Positions 45,124 through 53,440 are shown, counted from the stretch's first letter. The stretch is 64,000 nucleotides of DNA from an uncultured Sphingomonas sp. (GCF_913776855.1 NZ_CAJYQD010000020.1:57939-121938), one strand, 5' to 3'. Numbers and translations are program-made. The notes: generated by a model from the sequence alone, not told the origin.

Positions 45124-45801
45124 ATGGCGAAGGGCTCGAAATTCTGGATCGCGGGCGCGCTGTCGGCGGCGCTGCTGACCGGCGGCTGCGTGACCGACCC
45201 GGAAACCGGCGAGCGCAGCATCTCGCGCGCGGCGATCGGCGGCATCGGCGGCGCGGTCGGCGGCTATCTCCTCGGCGATCTGGTCGGTGGCCGGCGCGAC
45301 CGGACCGAGAAGATCCTGGGTGCCGGCATCGGCGGCCTCGCCGGCGCGGGGATCGGCGCGTATATGGACAAGCAGGAGCGCGACCTGCGCGCCCGCACCG
45401 CCGGCACCGATGTCGAAGTGACGCGGCGCGGCGACGACCTGGTGCTCAACATGCCGGCGGGCATCACCTTCGCCTATGACAGCGCCAATGTGCAGCCGCA
45501 GTTCCGCGCGACGCTGGACCAGGTCGCCGACGTGCTGCGCGACTATAACCAGACCTATATCGACGTGTACGGCCATACCGATTCGACCGGGTCGGACGCC
45601 TATAACCAGACGCTGTCGGAGCGCCGCGCCGCATCGGTCGCGACCTATCTGACGTCGCGGGGCGTACAATCGGCCCGTATCGGCACGCGCGGCTTCGGCG
45701 AAACCCAGCCGATCGCGTCGAACGAGACCGAGGAAGGCCGCGCCGAAAACCGCCGCGTCGAGATCAAGATCGTGCCGATCGAGCAGGATCAGTTGCGGTA
45801 A
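45124..45801 (+). CDS. OmpA-family lipoprotein with glycine zipper (YiaD-like)
   Basis: 225 residues. Lipobox LTGGC at residues 18-22, then a glycine-zipper region IGGIGGAVGGYLLGDLVGG and GAGIGGLAGAGIGAYMD, then a C-terminal OmpA domain. The OmpA domain shows FAYDSANVQPQF, VYGHTDSTGSDAYNQTLSE and RAENRRVEIKI, with the peptidoglycan-contacting Asp and Arg. It tethers the outer membrane to the cell wall. Of three nearby ATGs the one at 45124 is eight bases after GGAGG, so it is preferred to 45100 or 45118. Confidence 0.92.
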   Translation: MAKGSKFWIAGALSAALLTGGCVTDPETGERSISRAAIGGIGGAVGGYLLGDLVGGRRDRTEKILGAGIGGLAGAGIGAYMDKQERDLRARTAGTDVEVTRRGDDLVLNMPAGITFAYDSANVQPQFRATLDQVADVLRDYNQTYIDVYGHTDSTGSDAYNQTLSERRAASVATYLTSRGVQSARIGTRGFGETQPIASNETEEGRAENRRVEIKIVPIEQDQLR

Positions 45802-45810
45802 TCACTGCCC

Positions 45811-45887
45811 TACCTCCGCGCGGGCGGGGTCCAGGGTTACCGAGCGCAACGCCCGTGGCTCTGGATTCCCGCCTGCGCGGGGATACA
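45811..45887. repeat. REP-like palindromic element, copy D
   Basis: Left arm ACCTCCGCGCGGGCGGGGTC and right arm GATTCCCGCCTGCGCGGGGA in inverted order, separated by ~30 bases, directly downstream of the OmpA-family gene. Confidence 0.65.
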
Positions 45888-46071
45888 CTAGAGTTTGATC
45901 GACACACGTGGAAGCGGTGCCGGCTCTACTATTTGAGTTTATCCATTCTTGTGGAAACGGGCGTCATCCCAGCGAAGGCTGGGATCTCCCGATTGTAGCG
46001 CACAGCAGGAGCCGAGAAAGACCCCAGCCTTCGCTGGGGTGACGTATCCATGCTGATGGATCAAACTCTAG
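45888..46071. repeat. 184-bp segment bounded by a 13-bp perfect inverted repeat
   Basis: CTAGAGTTTGATC at 45888-45900 and its exact complement GATCAAACTCTAG at 46059-46071 flank an A/T-richer stretch and a complete REP-like element. The right repeat runs through the stop codon of the methionine aminopeptidase gene. It may be a small mobile cassette or simply a long-range hairpin serving as terminator. Confidence 0.6.
45962..46044. repeat. REP-like palindromic element, copy E
   Basis: Left arm CGTCATCCCAGCGAAGGCTG and right arm CAGCCTTCGCTGGGGTGACG are near-perfect inverted copies with ~30 bases between. Confidence 0.8.
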
Positions 46072-46841
46072 CGGCGACGCGAGGGCGTCTCGTCCGATCG
46101 CAGCGTGAGCACCTCCACCCCCGTCGCCGTCACCGCGACCGTGTGTTCGAACTGGGCCGACAATTTCCCGTCGGCGGTGACGACGGTCCAGTCGTCACTT
46201 TCCTGCGCGACCTTGCGCGATCCCTGATTGACCATCGGTTCGATGGTGAAGGTCATCCCCTGCTGCAGCACCGCGCCGGTGCCGGGACGGCCGAAATTGA
46301 GGACCGAGGGTTCCTCGTGCATCTCGCGGCCGATGCCGTGGCCGCAATATTCGCGCACCACGCTATAGCCCTGTTTCTTGGCATGGCGTTCGATCGCCGC
46401 GCCGATATCGCCCAGCCGCGCGCCGGGGCGGACCTGCGCGATGCCGGCCCACATCGCGGCCTGCGCCGCCTGCACCAGCCGCCGCGCCTGCGGGGTGACG
46501 GTGCCGACCATGTAAGTCTTGGACGAATCGGCGATGAAGCCGTTCTTTTCCAGCGTGATGTCGAGGTTGATGATATCGCCGTCGCGCACGATCACCGCCG
46601 CATCGGGCACGCCGTGGCACACCACATCGTTGATCGAGCTGTTGAGGACATAGGCAAAGCCATACTGCCCCTTGCTCGCCGGGCGCGCGGCGCAATCCTC
46701 GACGATGAACCGCTCCACTAGGTCGTTGATGGCGAGCGTCGACATGCCGGCAAGCGGCTGGCGGTCGAGCATTTCGAACACGCTGGCAAGCAACCGGCCC
46801 GATTCGCGCATCAAGGCGAGTTCGGCGGGCGACTTCACCAT
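46068..46841 (-). CDS. map: type I methionine aminopeptidase
   Basis: 257 residues. Removes the initiator methionine from nascent proteins. Metal ligands in context: NLDITLEKNGFIADSS (Asp and second Asp), GHGIGREMHEEP (His), TIEPMV (Glu) and QFEHTV (Glu). VCHGVPD holds the catalytic His. Starts at ATG 46841, one base after the stop of the upstream RHH gene, so its translation is likely coupled to that gene; an alternative ATG at 46859 lies inside it. The last codon lies in the 13-bp inverted repeat described separately. Confidence 0.95.
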   Translation of the reverse strand: MVKSPAELALMRESGRLLASVFEMLDRQPLAGMSTLAINDLVERFIVEDCAARPASKGQYGFAYVLNSSINDVVCHGVPDAAVIVRDGDIINLDITLEKNGFIADSSKTYMVGTVTPQARRLVQAAQAAMWAGIAQVRPGARLGDIGAAIERHAKKQGYSVVREYCGHGIGREMHEEPSVLNFGRPGTGAVLQQGMTFTIEPMVNQGSRKVAQESDDWTVVTADGKLSAQFEHTVAVTATGVEVLTLRSDETPSRRR

Positions 46842-46842
46842 G

Positions 46843-47049
46843 TCAGGCAGCGACCGCATCGACCGCGCGGACCTGTGCGGCGGCGAGGCGGGTGCGGACG
46901 ATGTCGTTGAACGTCAGGTCGGGATTGGCTTCGGCGATCATGCCGATCGTCATCCAGAATTCGGCCTGTGCGTTGATCGAGCGGCACAGCACCCCGCTCG
47001 CCCGCCGCACTTCCTCGTGCAGCGCGTCGTCGATCTTCACGATACCCAT
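46843..47049 (-). CDS. ParD-like ribbon-helix-helix protein
   Basis: 68 residues. MGIVKIDDALHEEVRRASGV resembles the ParD-like antitoxin family: beta strand, then an amphipathic helix for DNA binding. The C-terminal half is FWMTIGMIAEANPDLTFNDI. No ParE-type toxin gene is adjacent; the next gene is map. AAGGA lies seven bases before the ATG. A perfect 11-bp inverted repeat lies 12 bases upstream, a likely autoregulatory operator. Confidence 0.83.
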   Translation of the reverse strand: MGIVKIDDALHEEVRRASGVLCRSINAQAEFWMTIGMIAEANPDLTFNDIVRTRLAAAQVRAVDAVAA

Positions 47050-47060
47050 GGCAATCCTTT

Positions 47061-47092
47061 CGATATACGAACCATATATGATTCGTATATCG
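47061..47092. promoter_or_regulatory. perfect 11-bp inverted repeat operator upstream of the ParD-like/map pair
   Basis: CGATATACGAA (47061-47071) and TTCGTATATCG (47082-47092) are exact complements around CCATATATGA. The A/T-rich palindrome in a GC-rich genome, placed just before an RHH gene, is what an autoregulated antitoxin-type operator looks like. It probably overlaps the promoter -10 region. Confidence 0.75.
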
Positions 47093-47097
47093 CGCGG

Positions 47098-47550
47098 TCA
47101 AACGCCGCGTCGGCTCGCGAAGAAATCGCGTAGCAGCGCCGCCGATTCGGCTTCGCCAATACCCGGATAGATGTCGGGACGATGGTGGCAGGTCGGCTGG
47201 GTGAAAAAGCGCGGGCCATGCTCGACCGCGCCGCCCTTCGGATCGGACGCGCCATAATAGAGTCGGGCGATTCGCGCATGGGCGATCGCCCCGGCGCACA
47301 TCGCGCACGGCTCCAGCGTTACCCACAGGTCGCAATCCTCCAACCGATCACGGCCCAGCAGCTGGGCGGCGGCACGAATCGCCAGGATTTCGGCATGGGC
47401 CGTTGGGTCGGCCAGCGTGCGCGGCGCATTGGCGGCGGTTGCGATTACCCGCCCGTGCCGCATCACGACGGCACCGACCGGCACCTCCCCCGAATCGGCG
47501 GCGGCGCGGGCGGCGGCAAGGGCGTGGTGTATCGGGGCGGCGTCGAACAT
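47098..47550 (-). CDS. tadA: tRNA-adenosine deaminase-type nucleoside deaminase
   Basis: 150 residues. Zinc and catalytic motifs of the cytidine deaminase superfamily: PTAHAEI (HAE) and EPCAMCAGAI (PCxxC). Preceding GEVPVGAVVMRHGRVIATAAN is the TadA signature. Converts adenosine 34 to inosine in tRNA-Arg(ACG). Start at 47550, directly after which the conserved helix begins. Confidence 0.92.
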   Translation of the reverse strand: MFDAAPIHHALAAARAAADSGEVPVGAVVMRHGRVIATAANAPRTLADPTAHAEILAIRAAAQLLGRDRLEDCDLWVTLEPCAMCAGAIAHARIARLYYGASDPKGGAVEHGPRFFTQPTCHHRPDIYPGIGEAESAALLRDFFASRRGV

Positions 47551-47590
47551 GCCGGCTCCCTTGCCAGCCGCGACCGGCGCCTGCCAGCGG

Positions 47591-47818
47591 TTACTGGGCG
47601 GCCTTCTCCACCTTGACGGTCGGCACCTCGACGGTGCGGTTGACGGTGCCGACATCGACCTTGCCGACCTCCACGTCAAACTTGGGCACCTGCCCGCCCT
47701 CGATCTTCACCTGCGGCAGCGCGCCCTGCTGCGTCTGCGGGATGCCGATCACCTGAAAGATCATCAGCGCGGCGACGACCAGGACCAGCAACCCCAATAT
47801 CCCCAGAAATGCGCGCAT
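47591..47818 (-). CDS. small membrane-anchored protein, function unknown
   Basis: 75 residues: an N-terminal helix [20 protein letters not shown] followed by a short soluble tail rich in Val/Lys/Thr ([22 protein letters not shown]) and ending in Gln. Similar small proteins occur in sphingomonads without known role. It precedes tadA by 40 bases on the same strand. The frame is open further upstream but the hydrophobic start fixes 47818. Confidence 0.65.
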   Translation of the reverse strand: MRAFLGILGLLVLVVAALMIFQVIGIPQTQQGALPQVKIEGGQVPKFDVEVGKVDVGTVNRTVEVPTVKVEKAAQ

Positions 47819-47982
47819 CCACCGTCTCCCGATCTTGCCATCATCCGAATCGTTGCCGTAACAACGCAGCGGCCGTGGCCAGGGTTGCAACCGCACCCTT
47901 GCGGTTGACGTGGAGGCGGTTCGACGCTATCCGCGCCGTCTTTCCGGGGCATTGTCCCGACACAGAATCAGGATCAACGATC

Positions 47983-48279
47983 ATGTCGCGCATCTGCGAG
48001 CTGACCGGCAAGGGCCGGCAGGTGGGTCACAATGTTTCCCACGCCAACAACAAGACCAAGCGCACGTTCCTGCCGAACCTGCAGAACGTCACGCTGATGT
48101 CGGAAGCGCTGGAGCGCTCGATCCGCCTGCGCGTGTCGACCCACGGCCTGCGCTCGGTCGAGCATGTCGGCGGCCTCGACAACTGGCTGCTGAAGACCAG
48201 CGACGACGACCTGTCGCTGCGTGCCCGCCGGCTAAAGCGCGACGTGAAGAAGAAGGCCGCAGCGGCAGTCGCCGCCTGA
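47983..48279 (+). CDS. rpmB: 50S ribosomal protein L28
   Basis: 98 residues, typical alphaproteobacterial length. [20 protein letters not shown] is the family signature and the C-terminus is Lys/Ala-rich. Start ATG 47983 follows AGGA within a suitable distance. It has its own strong terminator. Confidence 0.97.
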   Translation: MSRICELTGKGRQVGHNVSHANNKTKRTFLPNLQNVTLMSEALERSIRLRVSTHGLRSVEHVGGLDNWLLKTSDDDLSLRARRLKRDVKKKAAAAVAA

Positions 48280-48304
48280 GCCATTCCTCGCGACGGATGA
48301 TTCG

Positions 48305-48338
48305 AAACCCCGGACGGCCCGCCGCCGTCCGGGGTTTT
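48305..48338 (+). terminator. rho-independent terminator of rpmB
   Basis: AAACCCCGGACGGC and GCCGTCCGGGGTTT form a perfect 14-bp stem with a five-base loop, followed by TTCG. It may also serve the convergent gene. Confidence 0.88.
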
Positions 48339-48379
48339 CGCGTGCGCAGTGTGTTGACGGTGCGGCGGATGCCCCGCCC

Positions 48380-49360
48380 CTATAGCTCCAGGCGGAACTT
48401 CAGCAGCAGCGAGCGTTGCCAGAACGCCTGATTGTCGTCCGACGCGATCCACACCACATCCCGGCCACCTTCACGGGTCAGCGCCAGTGCTTCGAAATTG
48501 TCGTGGATCGCATCGTCCTCGAACGCGGCGATGGTGCGGCCGGTGACGACGGCACCGGGGCGAATCGCCCCGGCCTCGACCAGTTGCAGTCGCGCCGTGA
48601 ACAACTGCGGCAGCCCGAACCGGCGGACCAGCACCAGCAGTCGCCCGTCCGGCAGCGCCACCGCATCCGTCACCGCAAACTCGGGCGGCGCGACGTAGCG
48701 GAAGCGGTACCATGGCACGGCGGGATCGACCGGGTCCCCGTTCAGCCGGATCGCGGCGAACCCCTTAAGCCCGCGCTTCGCATTCGATTCGCTGAAGACC
48801 GTCACGCTGCCGTCGGGCATCGTCGCGACCGCCTCCGGTCCGCTGTTGGCAGACCATTTGCGCATCGATCGCGGCGCACGGTGGCCGATCACCCGACGCA
48901 GGTCATGGTCGTACCGCCACAGCGCATTGGCCCGCTCGAACCCGACCAGCACGTCGCCGCCGGGCAGCACCGCCATCGATTCGCTGTCGCGGTCACGCTT
49001 TTCCCATCCGGTGCCCGGACCGCCCGGCAATTCGCGCGCCACCGCATCGCGTACGCGCCAGTCGGGTCCCATCGTGAAGCGGACGATGCCTCCGCCGTCG
49101 GACAACAGCGTAAAGCGCGTCCCCTCGATCCGCATCGACGAAAAGCCGCCGAACACCGGATCGTTCGCCGTCAGCTCGACCCCGCCCAGATAGGTCAGCG
49201 CGCCCAATCGTCGCCGCGGTGGATCGCCGGGGAACAGATCGACCGGTGTCGCGATGACCTGCGCAGGACCCGAGCGCAACAGCGGCAGACGCTCCGCCCC
49301 CGACCAGCCGGGTACAAGGAGCAACACCGCGAGGATCACGAACAGGATACGCATCGCCAT
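48380..49360 (-). CDS. exported esterase-like-activity-of-phytase family protein
   Basis: 326 residues. Signal peptide LFVILAVLLLVPGWSGA. The mature part is an all-beta propeller-like domain with GFSSMRIEGTRFTLLSDGG, DSESMAVLPGGDVLVGFE, GPEAVATMPDGSVTVFSES and HDNFEALALTREGGRDVVW. These resemble the domain named esterase-like activity of phytase. Substrate unknown; probably periplasmic. Start ATG 49360 (MAMRIL) or 49354. Confidence 0.8.
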   Translation of the reverse strand: MAMRILFVILAVLLLVPGWSGAERLPLLRSGPAQVIATPVDLFPGDPPRRRLGALTYLGGVELTANDPVFGGFSSMRIEGTRFTLLSDGGGIVRFTMGPDWRVRDAVARELPGGPGTGWEKRDRDSESMAVLPGGDVLVGFERANALWRYDHDLRRVIGHRAPRSMRKWSANSGPEAVATMPDGSVTVFSESNAKRGLKGFAAIRLNGDPVDPAVPWYRFRYVAPPEFAVTDAVALPDGRLLVLVRRFGLPQLFTARLQLVEAGAIRPGAVVTGRTIAAFEDDAIHDNFEALALTREGGRDVVWIASDDNQAFWQRSLLLKFRLEL

Positions 49361-49465
49361 CGGCTCTAGGGGGCCGGTGCGCCCGCCGCAACGTCGTGGC
49401 CCATTGCATCCGCCGCGGTGCTGGGCGATGCGGCGTGCCTGTCTGCCCTGTCCGAAAGCCCTTCG

Positions 49466-50587
49466 ATGTCCGATGTCGTCGCCCTGACCAAGGCCCTGCT
49501 CGCATGTGACAGCGTGACCCCAGCAATGGGCAGCGTGTTCGACGTGGCCGAGGCGATGCTGGTGCCGCTCGGCTTCGACGTCGAACGGTTCGTGGCGGGC
49601 GAGGCACCGGACGGCCCGGTCGAGAACCTGCTGGCGGTGCGCGGCAAGGGCGGGCGGCATTTCGCCTTTGCCGGGCATCTGGACGTCGTACCGGCAGGAC
49701 CGGGCTGGACCAGCGGTCCGTTCGCACCGGCCGAGCGTGACGGTCTGCTTTTCGGGCGGGGCGCGGTCGACATGAAGGGCGCGATCGCCGCGTTCATCGC
49801 CGCCGCCGCGACGCTGCCGACGGATCTGGGCACGATCAGCCTGATCCTGACCGGTGACGAGGAAGGGCCGGCGATCTTCGGCACCCGCGCGTTGATCGAC
49901 CGGATGGCAGAGCGCACGCTTGCCCCCGACCTGATCCTGGTCGGCGAACCGACCTCGCAGGCGTTGCTGGGCGACATGATCAAGATCGGGCGGCGCGGGT
50001 CGGTCAACATCTGGATCGACGTGCCCGGACGGCAGGGGCATGTCGCCTATCCGCACCTTGCCGACAATCCGATCCCGAAGCTGGTGGCGGCGCTGGCGGC
50101 GATCGAGGGGGTGGTGCTGGACCATGGCAACGACTGGTTCCAGCCATCGAATATCGAGGTGACCGACATTGCCGTCGGCAATCCGGCGACCAACGTCATC
50201 CCCGGCCATGCGCAGGCGCGGCTGTCGATCCGCTTCAACGACCTGCACCGGGGGGACGCGCTGGTCGAGCGCGTGCGCACGATCGTCCATGCCCATGCGC
50301 CCGACGCGACCGTGACCGGGCGGGTATCGGGGGAGGCGTTCCTGACGCCGCCGGGCGATTTCTCCACGCTGATCGCCGATGCGATCCGGCGCCACACCGG
50401 CCGCACGCCCGAACTGTCGACCACCGGCGGCACGTCCGACGCGCGCTTCCTGTCCCGCCTAGCCCCGACGGTCGAGTTCGGCCTGCTCAACGCGACGATG
50501 CACAAGGTCGACGAAGCGGTGGCGATCGACGATCTGCGCCTGCTGACCGCGATCTACGCCGATATCGCACAAGGAGCTTTGCGATAG
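49466..50587 (+). CDS. dapE: succinyl-diaminopimelate desuccinylase
   Basis: 373 residues. M20-family zinc hydrolase making LL-diaminopimelate for lysine and peptidoglycan. Motifs: FAGHLDVVPAGPGW (metal-binding His/Asp), GRGAVDMKGAIAA (bridging Asp), LTGDEEGPAIFGT (catalytic Glu pair), TGGTSDARFL and FGLLNATMHKVDE (last metal His). ATG 49466 is used because the conserved MSDVVALTKALLACDSVTP begins there. Confidence 0.93.
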   Translation: MSDVVALTKALLACDSVTPAMGSVFDVAEAMLVPLGFDVERFVAGEAPDGPVENLLAVRGKGGRHFAFAGHLDVVPAGPGWTSGPFAPAERDGLLFGRGAVDMKGAIAAFIAAAATLPTDLGTISLILTGDEEGPAIFGTRALIDRMAERTLAPDLILVGEPTSQALLGDMIKIGRRGSVNIWIDVPGRQGHVAYPHLADNPIPKLVAALAAIEGVVLDHGNDWFQPSNIEVTDIAVGNPATNVIPGHAQARLSIRFNDLHRGDALVERVRTIVHAHAPDATVTGRVSGEAFLTPPGDFSTLIADAIRRHTGRTPELSTTGGTSDARFLSRLAPTVEFGLLNATMHKVDEAVAIDDLRLLTAIYADIAQGALR

Positions 50588-50598
50588 GCCAAACGCAA

Positions 50599-50630
50599 AA
50601 CGCCGCCCCGACTGACGTCGGAGCGGCGTT
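50599..50630. terminator. bidirectional terminator between dapE and the epimerase gene
   Basis: AACGCCGC-C-CCGAC...GTCGG-A-GCGGCGTT folds into a long stem with one internal mismatch and TGAC loop. T-rich on the right (TTCCTTCG) and A-rich on the left (CAAA). Confidence 0.8.
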
Positions 50631-50657
50631 CCTTCGATCGGATTACGGTTTGGCCGC

Positions 50658-51638
50658 TCAACCGACCCGGTAATATTCCCGATACCAGTCGGCGAAGCGC
50701 TGCAATCCTTCGGCCAGCATGACCTTGGGCTGATAACCGGTCAGCTCGCGCAGCTTCGACACATCGGCATAAGTCGCGGTGACGTCGCCCGGCTGCATCG
50801 GCTTCATGATCTTCACCGCCTCACGCCCGATCGCGCTTTCCAGCGTGGAGATCATTTCCATCAGCCCGACCGGATGGCTGTCACCGATGTTCAGCACGCG
50901 GTGTCCGCCCTGTTCCGGCGGATGGTCGAGCGCGCCGAGGATACCGGTCACGATGTCATCGATATAGGTGAAGTCGCGCGCCATCTTGCCTTCGCCGTAC
51001 ACCTCGATCGACTGGCCGGCCATGATGCGGTTGGTGAACGAGAAATAGGCCATGTCGGGCCGGCCCCACGGGCCATAGACGGTGAAGAAGCGCAGGCCGG
51101 TCTGCGGAAAGCCATAGAGCTTCGCGTAGGACTGGCTCATCAGCTCGCACGCCCGCTTGGTCGCGGCATAGAGCGAGACGGGATCGACCGAGGGCTCGTC
51201 CTCGCTGAACCCCTGCCCGCCCATCGGCTTGTCGCCATAGACCGAGCTGGACGAGGCGTAGACGAGATGTTCGAACCCCGGCGCGTGGCGGCACGCCTCC
51301 ATGATCGACAGATGCCCGGCCAGGTTCGAGCGTTCATAGGCCATCGGGTTGTCGATGCTGTAGCGCACCCCCGCCTGTGCCGCTAGATGGATCACGCGGG
51401 TCACGCCATTGTCGCGCACCAGCTTTGCCATCGCTTCGGTATCGGCGATGTCGGCGCGGTGGAAGCTGAATTCGCGCCGGCCGTTGAAGGTCGACAGGCG
51501 CGCTTCCTTCAGCGACGGATCGTAATAATCGTTGACGATATCGACGCCGATTACCGTCTCACCGCGCTCGAGCAGGCGATGGGCAGTGGCATGACCGATG
51601 AAACCGGCGGCACCGGTGACGAGGACAGGAGCGGCCAT
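50658..51638 (-). CDS. UDP-glucuronate 4-epimerase-like SDR
   Basis: 326 residues. Extended SDR: NAD-binding GAAGFIG at residues 9-15, IHLAAQAGVRYSIDNP, catalytic YAATK (YxxxK) and ARDFTYIDDIV. The segment VDIVNDYYDPSLKEARL is characteristic of UDP-glucuronate 4-epimerases (LspL/Cap1J type), which make UDP-galacturonate. UDP-glucuronate must be supplied by a UDP-glucose dehydrogenase, but only a 26-codon remnant of one is found, three bases upstream. A functional dehydrogenase would need to be elsewhere in the genome. Confidence 0.88.
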   Translation of the reverse strand: MAAPVLVTGAAGFIGHATAHRLLERGETVIGVDIVNDYYDPSLKEARLSTFNGRREFSFHRADIADTEAMAKLVRDNGVTRVIHLAAQAGVRYSIDNPMAYERSNLAGHLSIMEACRHAPGFEHLVYASSSSVYGDKPMGGQGFSEDEPSVDPVSLYAATKRACELMSQSYAKLYGFPQTGLRFFTVYGPWGRPDMAYFSFTNRIMAGQSIEVYGEGKMARDFTYIDDIVTGILGALDHPPEQGGHRVLNIGDSHPVGLMEMISTLESAIGREAVKIMKPMQPGDVTATYADVSKLRELTGYQPKVMLAEGLQRFADWYREYYRVG

Positions 51639-51641
51639 CGA

Positions 51642-51722
51642 TCAGCGCCCCACGACGGGGCGGCAGAAACAGGTCCCCAATGCGAGACCGATCTGGCCCG
51701 TCCCAATTACCACGATCCGCAT
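51642..51722 (-). pseudogene. 26-codon remnant of UDP-glucose 6-dehydrogenase, now possibly a leader peptide
   Basis: Encodes MRIVVIGTGQIGLALGTCF plus seven unrelated residues and a stop. The first 19 residues match the NAD-binding start of UDP-glucose dehydrogenases (consensus MRIxxIGTGYVGLVxGxCF). It keeps GGAGG seven bases before the ATG and ends three bases before the epimerase start. The rest of the gene is gone. Whether it is merely a scar or now helps translate the epimerase cannot be told from sequence. Confidence 0.72.
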
Positions 51723-52047
51723 TGCTCGGCCTCCCTGTTTCCGTTCGTACCCAACGGCATGATTTTGCGGCAGGGCAGCATGGATACTGCCTCACCCCGA
51801 TTCCCTTGAAATGACAAGCCCTGTTTTTGTGCAAGAGATCAGGAGCAGGACAAAGCGCCTGCCTCGCAAGATGACCGGAACGCCCGTTTTGGGTTGGTTC
51901 AATGGCGGACTGTCCCCGGAATGCTTCCATTCATCCTAGGTTTCCGGCAAGGATGGGATTGAGACTTTTAATTTAGTCACTTTTGCATAACGGCTTTCGG
52001 TCAATGGACCGGTACGTGGTCAAAACCGTCCAAGGGGTGCGAATCCG
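51723..52047. other. 325-base divergent control region of the epimerase and initiating transferase genes
   Basis: Contains one EPS-associated motif (51769-51780) and an A/T-rich stretch near 51958-51993 (TTGAGACTTTTAATTTAGTC) that may hold the rightward promoter. No long open frame or hairpin terminator noticed. Confidence 0.5.
51769..51780 (-). promoter_or_regulatory. EPS-associated motif, copy 7 (TGCTGCCCTGCC)
   Basis: Near match to TGCYGC-N3-GCR on the minus strand (last base C), 47 bases before the ugd remnant/epimerase unit, followed by GCAAAAT. Confidence 0.4.
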
Positions 52048-53436
52048 GTGAACTCTACACCGACCGACATGATCGTTTTGCCGGAAGATGCTGCGGTGCA
52101 GCAGGGCTTCTGGGGTACGCCCCATGCCCTGCGCCTGCGGGTGTTCGGCGTCCTGCTGATCCTCGACCTGCTGTCGATCGGCATGGGCTTTGCCGTTCCC
52201 TGCATCTGGTACCGCTACGACCCGTCGCTGGTCGGCGTCTTCTTCGTGACGGGCGCGGTGTATGTCGCCATCGCGTTCAATGGCGGGGCGTTCTCGTTCA
52301 AGCCATCGCGGACCTTCATGATCGATACCGGCCCGGCCGTCCGGTCGCTGCTGTTCACCTATGGCACGCTGTTCCTGATGTCGTATTTCCTGCGACTGGA
52401 CCAGATTCTGCCGCGCGGGCTGCTGCTGATCGCGATGGTGACCGGCCTGACGCTGTTGTCCGCACTGCGGCAGGTCGTGGTCGTCTATACCGCCACGCAT
52501 CTGCGCGACCGGTTGCTGACCCAGTTGCTGGTGATCGACGGGATGCAGATCGTCCCGCCCGACGGGTTCCAGGTGTTCGATGCCCGCGCGCGGGGCCTGC
52601 GCCCCGACCTGCGCGACCCAGCGATGCTCAACGCCTTCGGCCTGTTGATCCGTGGGTGCGAACGGGTCGCGATCGCGTGCCGGCCCGAAGACCGCAACAA
52701 TTGGGCGATGATGCTGAAGGGCGTGAACGTCCGCGGCGAAATCGTCGTCAACGACCTCGAATCCTACGGCGCGTTCGGCGTGTCGCATGTCGGCGACCTG
52801 CCGGCGTTGACCGTGGCGGTCGGGCCGCTCCCGCTGCGCAAGGCGCTGGCCAAGCGCCTGTTCGATCTGGCGATCTGCGTCCCCGCGCTGATCGCGCTGC
52901 TGCCGGGCATCATCCTGATCGCGGTCGCGATCAAGCTGGACAGCAAGGGACCGGTCCTGTTCCGCCAGCGTCGCGTCGGACAGGGCAACGAATTCTTCTA
53001 CATCCTGAAATTCCGGTCGATGAAGGTCGAACAGAGCGACCCGGACGGCAAGGTATCGGCCAGCCGCGACGACGACCGCATCACCCGCGTCGGCTATTTC
53101 ATCCGCCGGACCAGCATCGATGAACTGCCGCAGCTCTTCAACGTGCTGCTGGGCGACATGAGCATCGTCGGGCCGCGTCCCCACGCGCTGGGGTCGCTCG
53201 CCGGGGACAAGCTGTTCTGGGACATTGACGAGCGCTATTGGCACCGCCACGCGCTGAAACCCGGCATCACCGGCCTGGCGCAGGTGCGCGGCTTCCGTGG
53301 CGCGACCAACGAGACGACCGACCTGACCCACCGGTTGCAGGCCGATCTGGAGTATATCTCCAACTGGTCGTTCTGGCGCGATGCCGCGATCCTGGTGCTG
53401 ACCGTCCGGGTGCTGGTCCACCGCAACACCTTCTGA
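52048..53436 (+). CDS. undecaprenyl-phosphate glucose phosphotransferase-like initiating enzyme (GelB/SpsB-like)
   Basis: 462 residues. N-terminal half with four hydrophobic helices and a soluble CoA-binding-like region, then a fifth helix KRLFDLAICVPALIALLPGI and the catalytic domain. The catalytic domain shows KFRSMKVEQSD, VGYFIRRTSIDELPQLFNVL, GDMSIVGPRPHA (DE/PRP core) and KPGITGLAQVRGFRG. Such polyprenyl glycosylphosphotransferases load the first sugar phosphate onto undecaprenyl phosphate; in sphingans this is glucose. GTG start with AAGGGG upstream; ATG 52069 is possible. It lies about 15 kb from the main island, as SpsB does in some sphingomonads. Confidence 0.9.
   Translation: MNSTPTDMIVLPEDAAVQQGFWGTPHALRLRVFGVLLILDLLSIGMGFAVPCIWYRYDPSLVGVFFVTGAVYVAIAFNGGAFSFKPSRTFMIDTGPAVRSLLFTYGTLFLMSYFLRLDQILPRGLLLIAMVTGLTLLSALRQVVVVYTATHLRDRLLTQLLVIDGMQIVPPDGFQVFDARARGLRPDLRDPAMLNAFGLLIRGCERVAIACRPEDRNNWAMMLKGVNVRGEIVVNDLESYGAFGVSHVGDLPALTVAVGPLPLRKALAKRLFDLAICVPALIALLPGIILIAVAIKLDSKGPVLFRQRRVGQGNEFFYILKFRSMKVEQSDPDGKVSASRDDDRITRVGYFIRRTSIDELPQLFNVLLGDMSIVGPRPHALGSLAGDKLFWDIDERYWHRHALKPGITGLAQVRGFRGATNETTDLTHRLQADLEYISNWSFWRDAAILVLTVRVLVHRNTF
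52089..52103. promoter_or_regulatory. perfect palindrome TGCTGC-GGT-GCAGCA inside the initiating transferase gene
   Basis: The most symmetric example of the EPS-associated motif, within codons 14-19 of the transferase. It encodes ordinary residues (Asp-Ala-Ala-Val-Gln-Gln), so it may be chance, but a repressor bound there could act as a roadblock. Confidence 0.3.
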
Positions 53437-53440
53437 CCGG

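Noticed and set aside
48380..50395. A 671-codon minus-strand frame running through dapE
   Set aside because: Only the part below 49360 has a signal peptide and family features; the rest is antisense to the well-supported dapE.
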